DNA of 64,000 bases from Pseudoalteromonas luteoviolacea H33-S (GTDB taxonomy: Bacteria; Pseudomonadota; Gammaproteobacteria; Enterobacterales; Alteromonadaceae), in assembly GCF_001625695.1 (NCBI RefSeq), contig NZ_AUXY01000074.1, forward strand, positions 1 through 64,000, given 5' to 3'. This document shows positions 57,281 to 64,000 of the stretch, in pieces (the first letter of the stretch is position 1; the number at the start of each line of letters is the position of its first letter). Under the pieces are notes generated by a model. The model was not told the origin of the DNA, searched no databases, and saw only the letters and a list, made by a program, of their open reading frames with translations. A program made the position numbers and the translations under genes.

Positions 57281-58510
57281 ATGCTTAGTCTTTTTTTAAG
57301 CAAACGGCTTAGAGAAACCAAACATCAAAGCGGATTTATTGGCTTTCTAAGTAAAGCGTCAACCATAGGTGTTTTTTTGGGGGTGACTGTTTTGATCGTT
57401 GCTCTGTCCGTTATCAATGGATTCGAGCAACAATTAAAGGAAAGGCTGCTTTCGGTTGTTCCTCATGTAAGTTATCAAGCCCCATATGACCCGATCAGCG
57501 ATTGGCCTACCAAGGTTAAGTTACTTGAGAGTCAGCAAGGCGTTTTGGCTGCGACACCTGAGATAAATTTAACCGGAATGGTTCAGTATAAAGGCAAGTT
57601 AAAGGCGACGCAGTTAAAAGCGATAGAACCTAGCAAGCACACTCAGGTTTCTAGTATTCATCGTTTCATTCAGCCTATTGATTTAGAAAACTTAGGTGAA
57701 AACGAAATCATCCTAGGAAAAGGGATCGCGTCTCAACTTGGCGTAGACCTAGGTGATAAAGTGACGGTGTTAATTGCGAACCAGCATGCGAAAAATGCAC
57801 TGGCAGCGCCAAAACGCGTGTCATTTAATGTCGCGGGACTTATTTCCATGGGTGGTGAAGTCGATAAGAACCTAGCTTTGGTGAGCTTACCAAAAATCCA
57901 GCAAGCATTAATGTTAGAGAGCCAAACGGTTACTGGTCTTCGTCTTGCTGTTGACGACGTATTTAATGCGCATCAAATTGCGATGAGCGCGGGTCGTGCA
58001 TTACCAGATCTCGTCTATGTTCAGAGCTGGTTTAGAACGCAAGGTAGCTTGTATCAAGATATTCAAATGGTTAGAACCATTGTCTATTTAGTGGTGTTCT
58101 TAATTATTGCTGTTGCCAGTTTTAATATTATTTCGTCAATGGTTATGGAAGTGAAAGAAAAGCAAGCTGATATTGCGATTCTGAAAACCATGGGTACGCG
58201 CGATCGCACTATCTTTATGACATTTGCTATTCAGGGCTTGAGCTACGCATTAGTTGGGGCGTTTTGTGGCTTAGTGGTTGGTACACTGTTAGCGCTCAAT
58301 ATATCTGATTTATTCATGCTTTGGACGTCAATTGATGGCAGTAACCCATTGCAGGGTGTTTATTTTATTGAGTTTTTACCAAGCAAGTTAGACTGGATAG
58401 ATATCGTGATTGTTTTGGTAGCAACTGCGTTTATTTCCGTGCTCTCGAGTTTATATCCTGCATGGCAGGCAACTAAAATTGAGCCTGCACGAGTACTTGG
58501 TGGTGGGTAG
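57281..58510 (+). CDS. lolE: Lipoprotein-releasing system permease LolE
   Basis: Second inner-membrane permease of the LolCDE complex (409 residues). It has the same architecture as LolC: an N-terminal span (STIGVFLGVTVLIVALSVIN), a periplasmic domain and three C-terminal spans (TIVYLVVFLIIAVASFNIIS), ending in PAWQATKIEPARVLGG. It starts directly after the lolD stop codon. The stop codon lies in a stem shared with the convergent EAL gene. Confidence 0.94.
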   Translation: MLSLFLSKRLRETKHQSGFIGFLSKASTIGVFLGVTVLIVALSVINGFEQQLKERLLSVVPHVSYQAPYDPISDWPTKVKLLESQQGVLAATPEINLTGMVQYKGKLKATQLKAIEPSKHTQVSSIHRFIQPIDLENLGENEIILGKGIASQLGVDLGDKVTVLIANQHAKNALAAPKRVSFNVAGLISMGGEVDKNLALVSLPKIQQALMLESQTVTGLRLAVDDVFNAHQIAMSAGRALPDLVYVQSWFRTQGSLYQDIQMVRTIVYLVVFLIIAVASFNIISSMVMEVKEKQADIAILKTMGTRDRTIFMTFAIQGLSYALVGAFCGLVVGTLLALNISDLFMLWTSIDGSNPLQGVYFIEFLPSKLDWIDIVIVLVATAFISVLSSLYPAWQATKIEPARVLGGG

Positions 58511-58534
58511 AGCTAATTGATTTTGATTAGCTCT
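58509..58534. terminator. Shared stem spanning both stop codons of convergent genes
   Basis: Arms AGAGCTAAT and ATTAGCTCT (9 bases, perfect) with an 8-base loop. The left arm begins in the lolE stop codon and the right arm holds the stop codon of the minus-strand EAL gene. It is a compact bidirectional terminator candidate, although T-runs are weak. Confidence 0.5.
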
Positions 58535-60161
58535 CAAAGTGTAAATAGCTCGACTTGTCTTCTAAAACATACTCGACAAAGGCGTCAATGGGGAGAGGCT
58601 TACTATAGTAATAGCCTTGTACATATTGTACGCCTTTTGCTTTGGCATAAATCATTTGCTCCATATCTTCAACGCCTTCCGCAACAAGCGGCTTATCTAG
58701 GTTTTTGGCTAAAGATACAATTGAATTAAAGACAGATTGAAGTTTGCCGTCTTTTACCACATTAGTAACAAAAGAGCGGTCGATTTTTATTTCATCAAAA
58801 TGTAATTTACACAAATAGCTTAGACTCGAAAAGCCGGTACCAAAGTCATCAATAGAAATAAGAAACCCTTTGCCCTGAAGAGAAACAAGCACCTCATTTA
58901 CATAGGAAAAATTGTCTATTAAGGCTGACTCAGTCAGCTCAAGCTTGATACAGCGAGGATCAATTTTATACTCCGCTAGTGCATGCAGTAACTTACTCTC
59001 AAAGTTGACGTCTAAAATCTCTACCACACTGATATTAATAGCGAACATATAGTTTTTGGGCTCTATGCCTTCGCTTCTAAGCTTATCTTTGGTTTTTTTG
59101 ATTTGTGAGAGCGTAAACATAGTCAGTTTATTAATGTCACCAGTACTTTCAACAATTGGAATAAACTCGACAGGAGATACTGGTTGCCCATCCAAAGTCC
59201 ACCTCATTAGGCATTCGGCGCCAATTAAACACTCTGTTTTGGTGTCATGAAGTGGTTGCAGTACAACACTGAAGGTATTGTCCGAGTTTTCATTATGAAG
59301 TGCATCTCTAAGCGCGGTCTCAATTTTGTTTTGTCGCTCAATTTGGCGCGCCAGTCCTTCTTGAAATTCAACCAATCTTAGCTTTTCAGATAACACATCA
59401 AAGGTAGCCATTTCAGCTTTGTTTAAGCTAAGTTCGTGGTCTTCTTTATTTGTTTCTTTATAGTAACCCAGTGCAACATTGCTATAAAAACTACTGTCGT
59501 TGAATTCGAATGGTTCGTTAAGGTGGTTGTAGAGGGCTTCAATATTTATCGGGGATGAGTTGGGGATGAATACGCAAAAACAGTCTGATGAGTGTTTCGA
59601 GAAGATACCTTGTTCATATTCGCATTGAAAGCGAGAAAGTACCTCCATAAAGACTAAATTTGCTACACCGATATTCCACACCTCGGATATTCGTTGGTAG
59701 TTACAGATCCTGATACAACACATTACACCTGTTGTATCAAGCTCCTGCACCTTAGAAACAAAGGCTTCTCTATATAATAAGCCCGTATGCGGGTCGCGAA
59801 TGGCTAATTGTTTGTTTAGGCGTCTAATTGCAACGAGTTCTTCAATTAAATCGACTTTAACGAAGGTGAGGTCATTTTTTCTTGTATAACTAAATCTAAC
59901 CCAGTGCACATTGCTGTTATCAACACTGACACCGAGCTCCAAATGGTCAAAGTCAGTTTCAAAAAGTATTTGTTTACTGTCTAAGTCATTGAAGTCTTGG
60001 TCGAAGAACTTTAATGTTGCGCAGTCGACAATATTATCACCAACATTCAAAGTCATTAAATTGCTGGCTTTATCTGAGATCCCTGTGATCACCCCGTCTT
60101 TCTCATATGCTACGTAGATGATATTGAGCAGTTCTAACAGGCTTTTTTGCATACCTAGCAC
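58527..60161 (-). CDS. GGDEF-like/EAL cyclic-di-GMP phosphodiesterase
   Basis: A 544-residue signalling protein. An N-terminal PAS-like segment is followed by a degenerate GGDEF domain (about 100-250; the signature position reads KHSSDCFCVF, so no cyclase activity is expected). The EAL domain (about 295-535) is intact: GAECLMRW, INISV, KLELTESAL, IDDFGTGFSSLSYL, EIKIDRSFV, VAEGVED and QGYYYSKPLP. It should therefore degrade cyclic-di-GMP, favouring motility. It overlaps the end of cheB by seven bases, so it belongs to the chemotaxis operon and may link cyclic-di-GMP to swimming behaviour. Confidence 0.92.
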   Translation of the reverse strand: MLGMQKSLLELLNIIYVAYEKDGVITGISDKASNLMTLNVGDNIVDCATLKFFDQDFNDLDSKQILFETDFDHLELGVSVDNSNVHWVRFSYTRKNDLTFVKVDLIEELVAIRRLNKQLAIRDPHTGLLYREAFVSKVQELDTTGVMCCIRICNYQRISEVWNIGVANLVFMEVLSRFQCEYEQGIFSKHSSDCFCVFIPNSSPINIEALYNHLNEPFEFNDSSFYSNVALGYYKETNKEDHELSLNKAEMATFDVLSEKLRLVEFQEGLARQIERQNKIETALRDALHNENSDNTFSVVLQPLHDTKTECLIGAECLMRWTLDGQPVSPVEFIPIVESTGDINKLTMFTLSQIKKTKDKLRSEGIEPKNYMFAINISVVEILDVNFESKLLHALAEYKIDPRCIKLELTESALIDNFSYVNEVLVSLQGKGFLISIDDFGTGFSSLSYLCKLHFDEIKIDRSFVTNVVKDGKLQSVFNSIVSLAKNLDKPLVAEGVEDMEQMIYAKAKGVQYVQGYYYSKPLPIDAFVEYVLEDKSSYLHFES

Positions 60162-61228
60162 CTTAACACTTTTAATATTTGATACGGGATATTGCTGAGC
60201 GAAAAGACTTTGTCTACTGCACCTCTGGCTATTGCCTCTTTGGGCATGCCAAATACCACGCAGCTGGACTCACTCTCTGCAAAATTGATTGCGCCAGCCT
60301 GCTTCATATCTAACATACCGGATGCACCATCATCACCCATACCCGTGAGTATTACGCCAATTGCATTGCGTCCCACCGATTGTGCGACTGATCTAAATAA
60401 CACATCCACAGAAGGCCTGTGCCGACTCACTAAAGGACCATCTCGTACTTCTAAATAGTAGTCGCTACCTTGACGTTTTACCAACATGTGCTTACCTCCG
60501 GGCGCTATGTATACATGTCCAGCTTTCAATCTCATCGCGTTTTCACCCTCAACAACAGTGTGACGTGTAATTGTATTTAATCTCTGTGCAAACGCATGGG
60601 TAAATTTACTAGGCATGTGTTGAACGATAACGATGGGTGGCGTATCTGGCGGTAATAAAGACAAAAAACCGGTAAGGGCTTCTGTCCCACCAGTGGACGC
60701 ACCCACTGCAATGACTTTGTCATGGGTTATAGGCGGCTTTAATTCGCTTGGTGAAGCAGGGGGGAGGACTTCATCGACGGTATGGTTGTGCCTGAGTGAT
60801 TCTTCAGCTAGGTAGCGTAATGGTTTTACCTTAGCTTTACCAGCTGCTTTTATGGCATCAATGATTTGTGTGGTACCTTGATTATTAAGAAAGTCTGTTA
60901 GTCCCTGAGTTGGCTTTGCAATGACGTCAACAGCGCCAGATGCGAGTGCTTCCATTGCAGTTTCGGTATGTTTTTGGGTGAGGGCAGAGCACATAATCAC
61001 GGGAGTAGGCTTTTCTTGCATAATTTTTTTCAGGAAGGTAATGCCGTCCATTTTGGGCATTTCAACATCGAGCAAGATAACGTCCGGCCAATTCAACTTC
61101 ATTTTTCGCTCTGCCAGTAGAGGATCAGGCGCAGAGCCGATAAGCTTTAAATCTCTATCATGTTTGATGATTTCGCCCACGAGTTGCCGCATTACCGCAG
61201 AATCGTCAACGATAAATACGCTAATCAT
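60155..61228 (-). CDS. cheB: Chemotaxis protein-glutamate methylesterase CheB
   Basis: Removes methyl groups from, and deamidates, chemoreceptors to reset adaptation. The 357-residue protein has a receiver domain with phospho-acceptor Asp in ILLDVEMPKMDG (about 54) and a C-terminal esterase with the triad Ser in VGASTGGTEAL (about 177), His in VQHMPSKFTHAF and Asp in LTGMGDDGASGML. All are intact. It overlaps cheR by four bases. Confidence 0.96.
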   Translation of the reverse strand: MISVFIVDDSAVMRQLVGEIIKHDRDLKLIGSAPDPLLAERKMKLNWPDVILLDVEMPKMDGITFLKKIMQEKPTPVIMCSALTQKHTETAMEALASGAVDVIAKPTQGLTDFLNNQGTTQIIDAIKAAGKAKVKPLRYLAEESLRHNHTVDEVLPPASPSELKPPITHDKVIAVGASTGGTEALTGFLSLLPPDTPPIVIVQHMPSKFTHAFAQRLNTITRHTVVEGENAMRLKAGHVYIAPGGKHMLVKRQGSDYYLEVRDGPLVSRHRPSVDVLFRSVAQSVGRNAIGVILTGMGDDGASGMLDMKQAGAINFAESESSCVVFGMPKEAIARGAVDKVFSLSNIPYQILKVLRC

Positions 61229-62028
61229 AACCGGACCTTTTTATAGATACAGGGTTGGATCAACTCCAGCCCTTGGCGTTTTTTTCTAAGTGACTCAGAG
61301 TGACCTAAAAACAACAATCCGCCATGGTTAAGTCTATGTACAATGTTATCGATAATGGCTTTTTGTTTGATTTCATCAAAATAAATTAAAACATTACGCA
61401 AAAAGATGATATCAAAAGAATAGTCTACCTTTTTTAAACGTAGCAAGTTATCAACATAGAAAGTACAGTGGCTTTTAATGGCTTTATTGACCGTAAATGT
61501 CCCTTCATTTTGGTCTATTCCTTTTAAGCAATACGCGCGTCGATACTTTTTGGGAATTTTTTGTGAAGTAGACATGGCAAAGCAGGCTTCTTTTGCCATT
61601 TCGACTGCCGTTGGTGATATATCTGTTCCAGTTACAGACCAATTTCTGCCGTAGAATAAGTCGTCTAACACCATGGCAATAGAGTAGGCTTCCTCCCCAG
61701 TGGAGGATGCTGCACTCCATGCTTTTATTGGCACTCGGCGGCTTTGTTTACCACGAAAGTACTCATATAAAAATTCAAACTGGACTTGCTCACGGAAAAA
61801 ATAAGTTTCATGTGTCGTCATCTTATCGATAAAAATATCCAGCTCTTTTTTACCGACTGGACTGGTTATTAATTGATAATATTGATTATGTGTCGCACAC
61901 GCATTTGCCCGCAGTCTTGAGCTTAAACGGCTGGCCATGATATCCGCTTTAGAGGCATTTAATCTGATCCCTGTCTGCTCGTCGAGCACTCTGTTTAATT
62001 GATTGAATTCAAGCTGACTAATTGCCAT
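61225..62028 (-). CDS. cheR: Chemoreceptor methyltransferase CheR
   Basis: Methylates chemoreceptor glutamates using S-adenosylmethionine. The 267-residue protein has the N-terminal helical domain (EQTGIRLNASKADIMASRLS) and the C-terminal SAM-binding domain with AASSTGEEAYSIAMVL (about 105-120), TGTDISPTAVEMAKE and IIFLRNVLIYFD. Length matches the family. It is coupled to cheB by a four-base overlap and lies 9 bases after a cheW gene. Confidence 0.96.
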   Translation of the reverse strand: MAISQLEFNQLNRVLDEQTGIRLNASKADIMASRLSSRLRANACATHNQYYQLITSPVGKKELDIFIDKMTTHETYFFREQVQFEFLYEYFRGKQSRRVPIKAWSAASSTGEEAYSIAMVLDDLFYGRNWSVTGTDISPTAVEMAKEACFAMSTSQKIPKKYRRAYCLKGIDQNEGTFTVNKAIKSHCTFYVDNLLRLKKVDYSFDIIFLRNVLIYFDEIKQKAIIDNIVHRLNHGGLLFLGHSESLRKKRQGLELIQPCIYKKVRL

Positions 62029-62037
62029 AGGCTAAGC

Positions 62038-62583
62038 TTACCTTTGGCAATAGTCGATGAAAAACTGTTCTTGCTCATGCTTTAATGAGGTGTTTATCTC
62101 GTTGACATTTAGTACTTTTTCAATATCAAGTAGGGTTGTGAGCTTGTTGTTGATTTTGGCCATTTTCCACTCAAAATGTCTTGGAATATTAGAGCCAAAA
62201 GAGGGGGAAGACTCGAGCTTATTCAGGTCGATAAACTCAATAGACACTACGCTATTAACAAGCATGCCTAGCGTCATGGACTCTTCTAATGACTGGTCAA
62301 AAAAGTCATACAACACGATGCAGCTGTATTTATCATAGGGCGTGGTCGACTTTAGACCTAATCGGCTTTGCAAATCGAGTACGGGTATGACGCTGCCTCG
62401 CACGTTTATCACGCCACGTATCACATCTGAGCACATGGGCACCATGGTTGTTTCGACTAGTTCTATAACTTCTTTAACAGAATCAATGGGAATACCAAAG
62501 TGATCATGTCCGACTTTGACAAATAAGTAACGGAGTTCACCTTTTTGCTGAATATGGGCAATCTCCTGCGTATGTTCACTCAT
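62038..62583 (-). CDS. cheW: Chemotaxis coupling protein CheW, copy 1
   Basis: A CheW-type adaptor of 181 residues linking receptors to the CheA kinase. The SH3-like fold features are seen in YLFVKVGHDHFGIPIDSVKE and CSDVIRGVINVRGSVIPVLD. The open frame reaches 62652, but ATG 62583 has GAGG upstream and overlaps the other cheW stop by eight bases, so it is the likely start. Two different cheW genes in tandem suggest that the array uses distinct adaptors. Confidence 0.92.
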   Translation of the reverse strand: MSEHTQEIAHIQQKGELRYLFVKVGHDHFGIPIDSVKEVIELVETTMVPMCSDVIRGVINVRGSVIPVLDLQSRLGLKSTTPYDKYSCIVLYDFFDQSLEESMTLGMLVNSVVSIEFIDLNKLESSPSFGSNIPRHFEWKMAKINNKLTTLLDIEKVLNVNEINTSLKHEQEQFFIDYCQR

Positions 62584-63166
62584 GGCTGACCTCACTTGCT
62601 GTATCTTCTTCGGAGTTTTGTGGAGGAAGGGGACTTTCGTCTTCGTTATCAAAGTCTTCAGTGAGCTCAGCGTTATTTAAGTCTTCGATGAGCTTGATGT
62701 CATCTAAAGTTAAAATTTTTGAGATATCTAAAATGGTCATCAGTTTATCAGGCAACTTTGCAAGGCCAAGGACAAAACGGCTTTGAAATTGCCCTCCAAT
62801 ACTTGGCACGGCATCAATGTCAGCACTAGAGATATCCAATACTTTTGTCACCATATCGACCTTTAAGCCAATGGTAATTTCTTGGGCGTTAAATTGGCAT
62901 TCGGCAATAATGATGCAAGTTCTGTTCGTGATATCCTGAGGTTGTTTTCCAAGGCGCAAAGAGAGGTCAAAAACGGGAATGACCTCTCCACGCAAGTTGA
63001 TAGCGCCTATGATAAACTCAGGTGCCATGGGAATGGGGTCGACTTCAACGTACTCCATGATTTCTTTTACCAAAGAAATATTGATGGAGTACGAAGCGTG
63101 GTTAAGTTCAAACGCCAGATACTTATCTTTGTCGACTAAACTATTTTGAGCTGTATGATCTGTCAT
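62576..63166 (-). CDS. cheW: Chemotaxis coupling protein CheW, copy 2
   Basis: A 196-residue CheW-type adaptor, diverged from its downstream neighbour. The conserved core is KYLAFELNHASYSINISLVK, then PEFIIGAINLRGEVIPVFDL. An acidic C-terminal tail (NAELTEDFDNEDES) distinguishes it and may modulate binding. It begins five bases after the chemoreceptor stop codon. Confidence 0.93.
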   Translation of the reverse strand: MTDHTAQNSLVDKDKYLAFELNHASYSINISLVKEIMEYVEVDPIPMAPEFIIGAINLRGEVIPVFDLSLRLGKQPQDITNRTCIIIAECQFNAQEITIGLKVDMVTKVLDISSADIDAVPSIGGQFQSRFVLGLAKLPDKLMTILDISKILTLDDIKLIEDLNNAELTEDFDNEDESPLPPQNSEEDTASEVSHE

Positions 63167-63171
63167 AACAT

Positions 63172-64000
63172 TTACTCATCAAAAGGGGTATAGCCTTCTT
63201 CTGGCATTGAGCCTGATGATTTTGATTCCTGTACAGAGCGTCTCAATTTCATCATTTGTCTGTCATTACTGAGTTTAAAGTAATTCACAGTGGAGCGAAT
63301 ATCACTGGTTTGATCTTGAACCATTTTAGCGGTTGAAGCCAACTCTTCAGAGGCAGACGCATTTTGCTGCGCAATTTCGTCCAACTGCGAAACGGTTCGA
63401 TTGATTTCAGCCACACTGGTGCTTTGCTCTGTGGAAGCTGCGGTAATTTCTTGAACTAAATCAGCCGTTTTACCAATGTTAGGCACCATTCTATCTAGCA
63501 TACCACCAGCGTGCTGTGCGATTTTCACACTGTTATCTGCAAGTGTACTTATGTCTTGTGCAGCTACTTGAGAACGCTCTGCAAGTTTTCTTACTTCATC
63601 AGCAACCACGGCAAATCCTTTACCATGCTCGCCGGCTCTTGCTGCTTCGATGGCTGCGTTTAATGCAAGCAAGTTGGTTTTGTAGGCAATGTCTTCAATA
63701 ATGCCGATTTTCTCAGCGATTTGGGTCATGGCTTTCACTGTATCTTTTACAGCACGACCACCGTCATTGGCTTCGCTGCTAGATTGCTTTGCAATGTCGT
63801 TCGTGACTTTTGAATTTTCAGTATTCATGGAGATAGAAGAACTCATTTGCTCCAATGACGCGGAGGTTTCTTCCACACTTGCGGCGAGTTGATTTGAAGT
63901 GGAGCTCAGCATACGCGAAGTTGTGCCTACTTCATTGGTGCTGTGTGCAATAGACTCCACTGACTCTTGAATATCCAATAGGATATTTTGCAGTCGCTCG
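63172..64000 (-). CDS. Methyl-accepting chemotaxis protein, C-terminal part, cut by window edge
   Basis: The 3' part of a chemoreceptor gene. About 276 codons are visible, and the frame stays open to the right edge, so the start lies outside the window. The signalling coiled coil is present with the tip [20 protein letters not shown] near the middle and [15 protein letters not shown] after it. The sensing and membrane parts are not visible. The C-terminus ends in [10 protein letters not shown], without the NWETF-type pentapeptide that tethers CheB and CheR in enterobacteria. It heads the cheW-cheW-cheR-cheB-EAL unit. Confidence 0.94.
   Translation of the reverse strand, partial: ERLQNILLDIQESVESIAHSTNEVGTTSRMLSSTSNQLAASVEETSASLEQMSSSISMNTENSKVTNDIAKQSSSEANDGGRAVKDTVKAMTQIAEKIGIIEDIAYKTNLLALNAAIEAARAGEHGKGFAVVADEVRKLAERSQVAAQDISTLADNSVKIAQHAGGMLDRMVPNIGKTADLVQEITAASTEQSTSVAEINRTVSQLDEIAQQNASASEELASTAKMVQDQTSDIRSTVNYFKLSNDRQMMKLRRSVQESKSSGSMPEEGYTPFDE

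Overview
The window looks like chromosomal DNA of a marine gammaproteobacterium, most probably Pseudoalteromonas or a close relative in the Alteromonadales. This is inferred from the gene order dapB-carA-carB-greA, a complete cbb3 oxidase locus running into fnr and uspE, a FabY-type ketoacyl synthase, a LolCDE locus, moderately low GC content and many envelope genes. I see no rRNA, tRNA, CRISPR array, transposase or phage genes.

Layout. 0.3-7.9 kb: small envelope proteins, a TonB-dependent receptor, a LysR regulator divergent from a cupin gene, and a chemoreceptor. 8.0-16.1 kb: a four-gene minus-strand cluster for a thiazole/oxazole-modified microcin (TOMM) type peptide. It encodes a kinase/cyclase-like/ATPase fusion, a long nitrile-hydratase-like precursor, an amidohydrolase and a fused cyclodehydratase. 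This is the most unusual locus here. 16.6-19.5 kb: a coiled-coil protein, a Tsx-like porin and an NhaC-family transporter preceded by tandem Met boxes, so probably a methionine transporter. 19.9-25.8 kb: housekeeping dapB, carAB and greA; carA has a terminator in its leader. 26.0-28.9 kb: a PAS/sigma-54 activator and ccoG, linked by two copies of an inverted repeat and a sigma-54 promoter. 29.0-38.3 kb: a zinc-ribbon protein, uspE, fnr, a TauE-like protein, ccoS, ccoI, ccoH, ccoP, ccoQ, ccoO and ccoN, with candidate FNR boxes before uspE and ccoN.

38.7-45.7 kb: accessory envelope genes, including an apparent lipoprotein/beta-barrel/lipoprotein operon of unknown function. 45.7-48.5 kb: a GreA-C-like protein, a small membrane protein, a methyltransferase and a GlxA-type AraC regulator. 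48.6-55.3 kb: a FabY-like synthase, glutathione-dependent formaldehyde detoxification (S-formylglutathione hydrolase and class III alcohol dehydrogenase with a divergent LysR gene) and a SulP anion transporter. 55.4-58.5 kb: LolCDE lipoprotein release. 58.5-64.0 kb: an EAL phosphodiesterase and the chemotaxis genes cheB, cheR, two cheW and a chemoreceptor cut by the window edge.

How the genes connect. CcoG, CcoI, CcoS and CcoH mature the cbb3 oxidase CcoNOQP, and Fnr probably controls it. LolCDE delivers lipoproteins, several of which are encoded here. The chemotaxis block shows tight translational coupling. In the TOMM cluster the enzymes probably act on the C-terminal Ser/Thr/Cys residues of the adjacent precursor; no dehydrogenase, protease or exporter gene is next to it.
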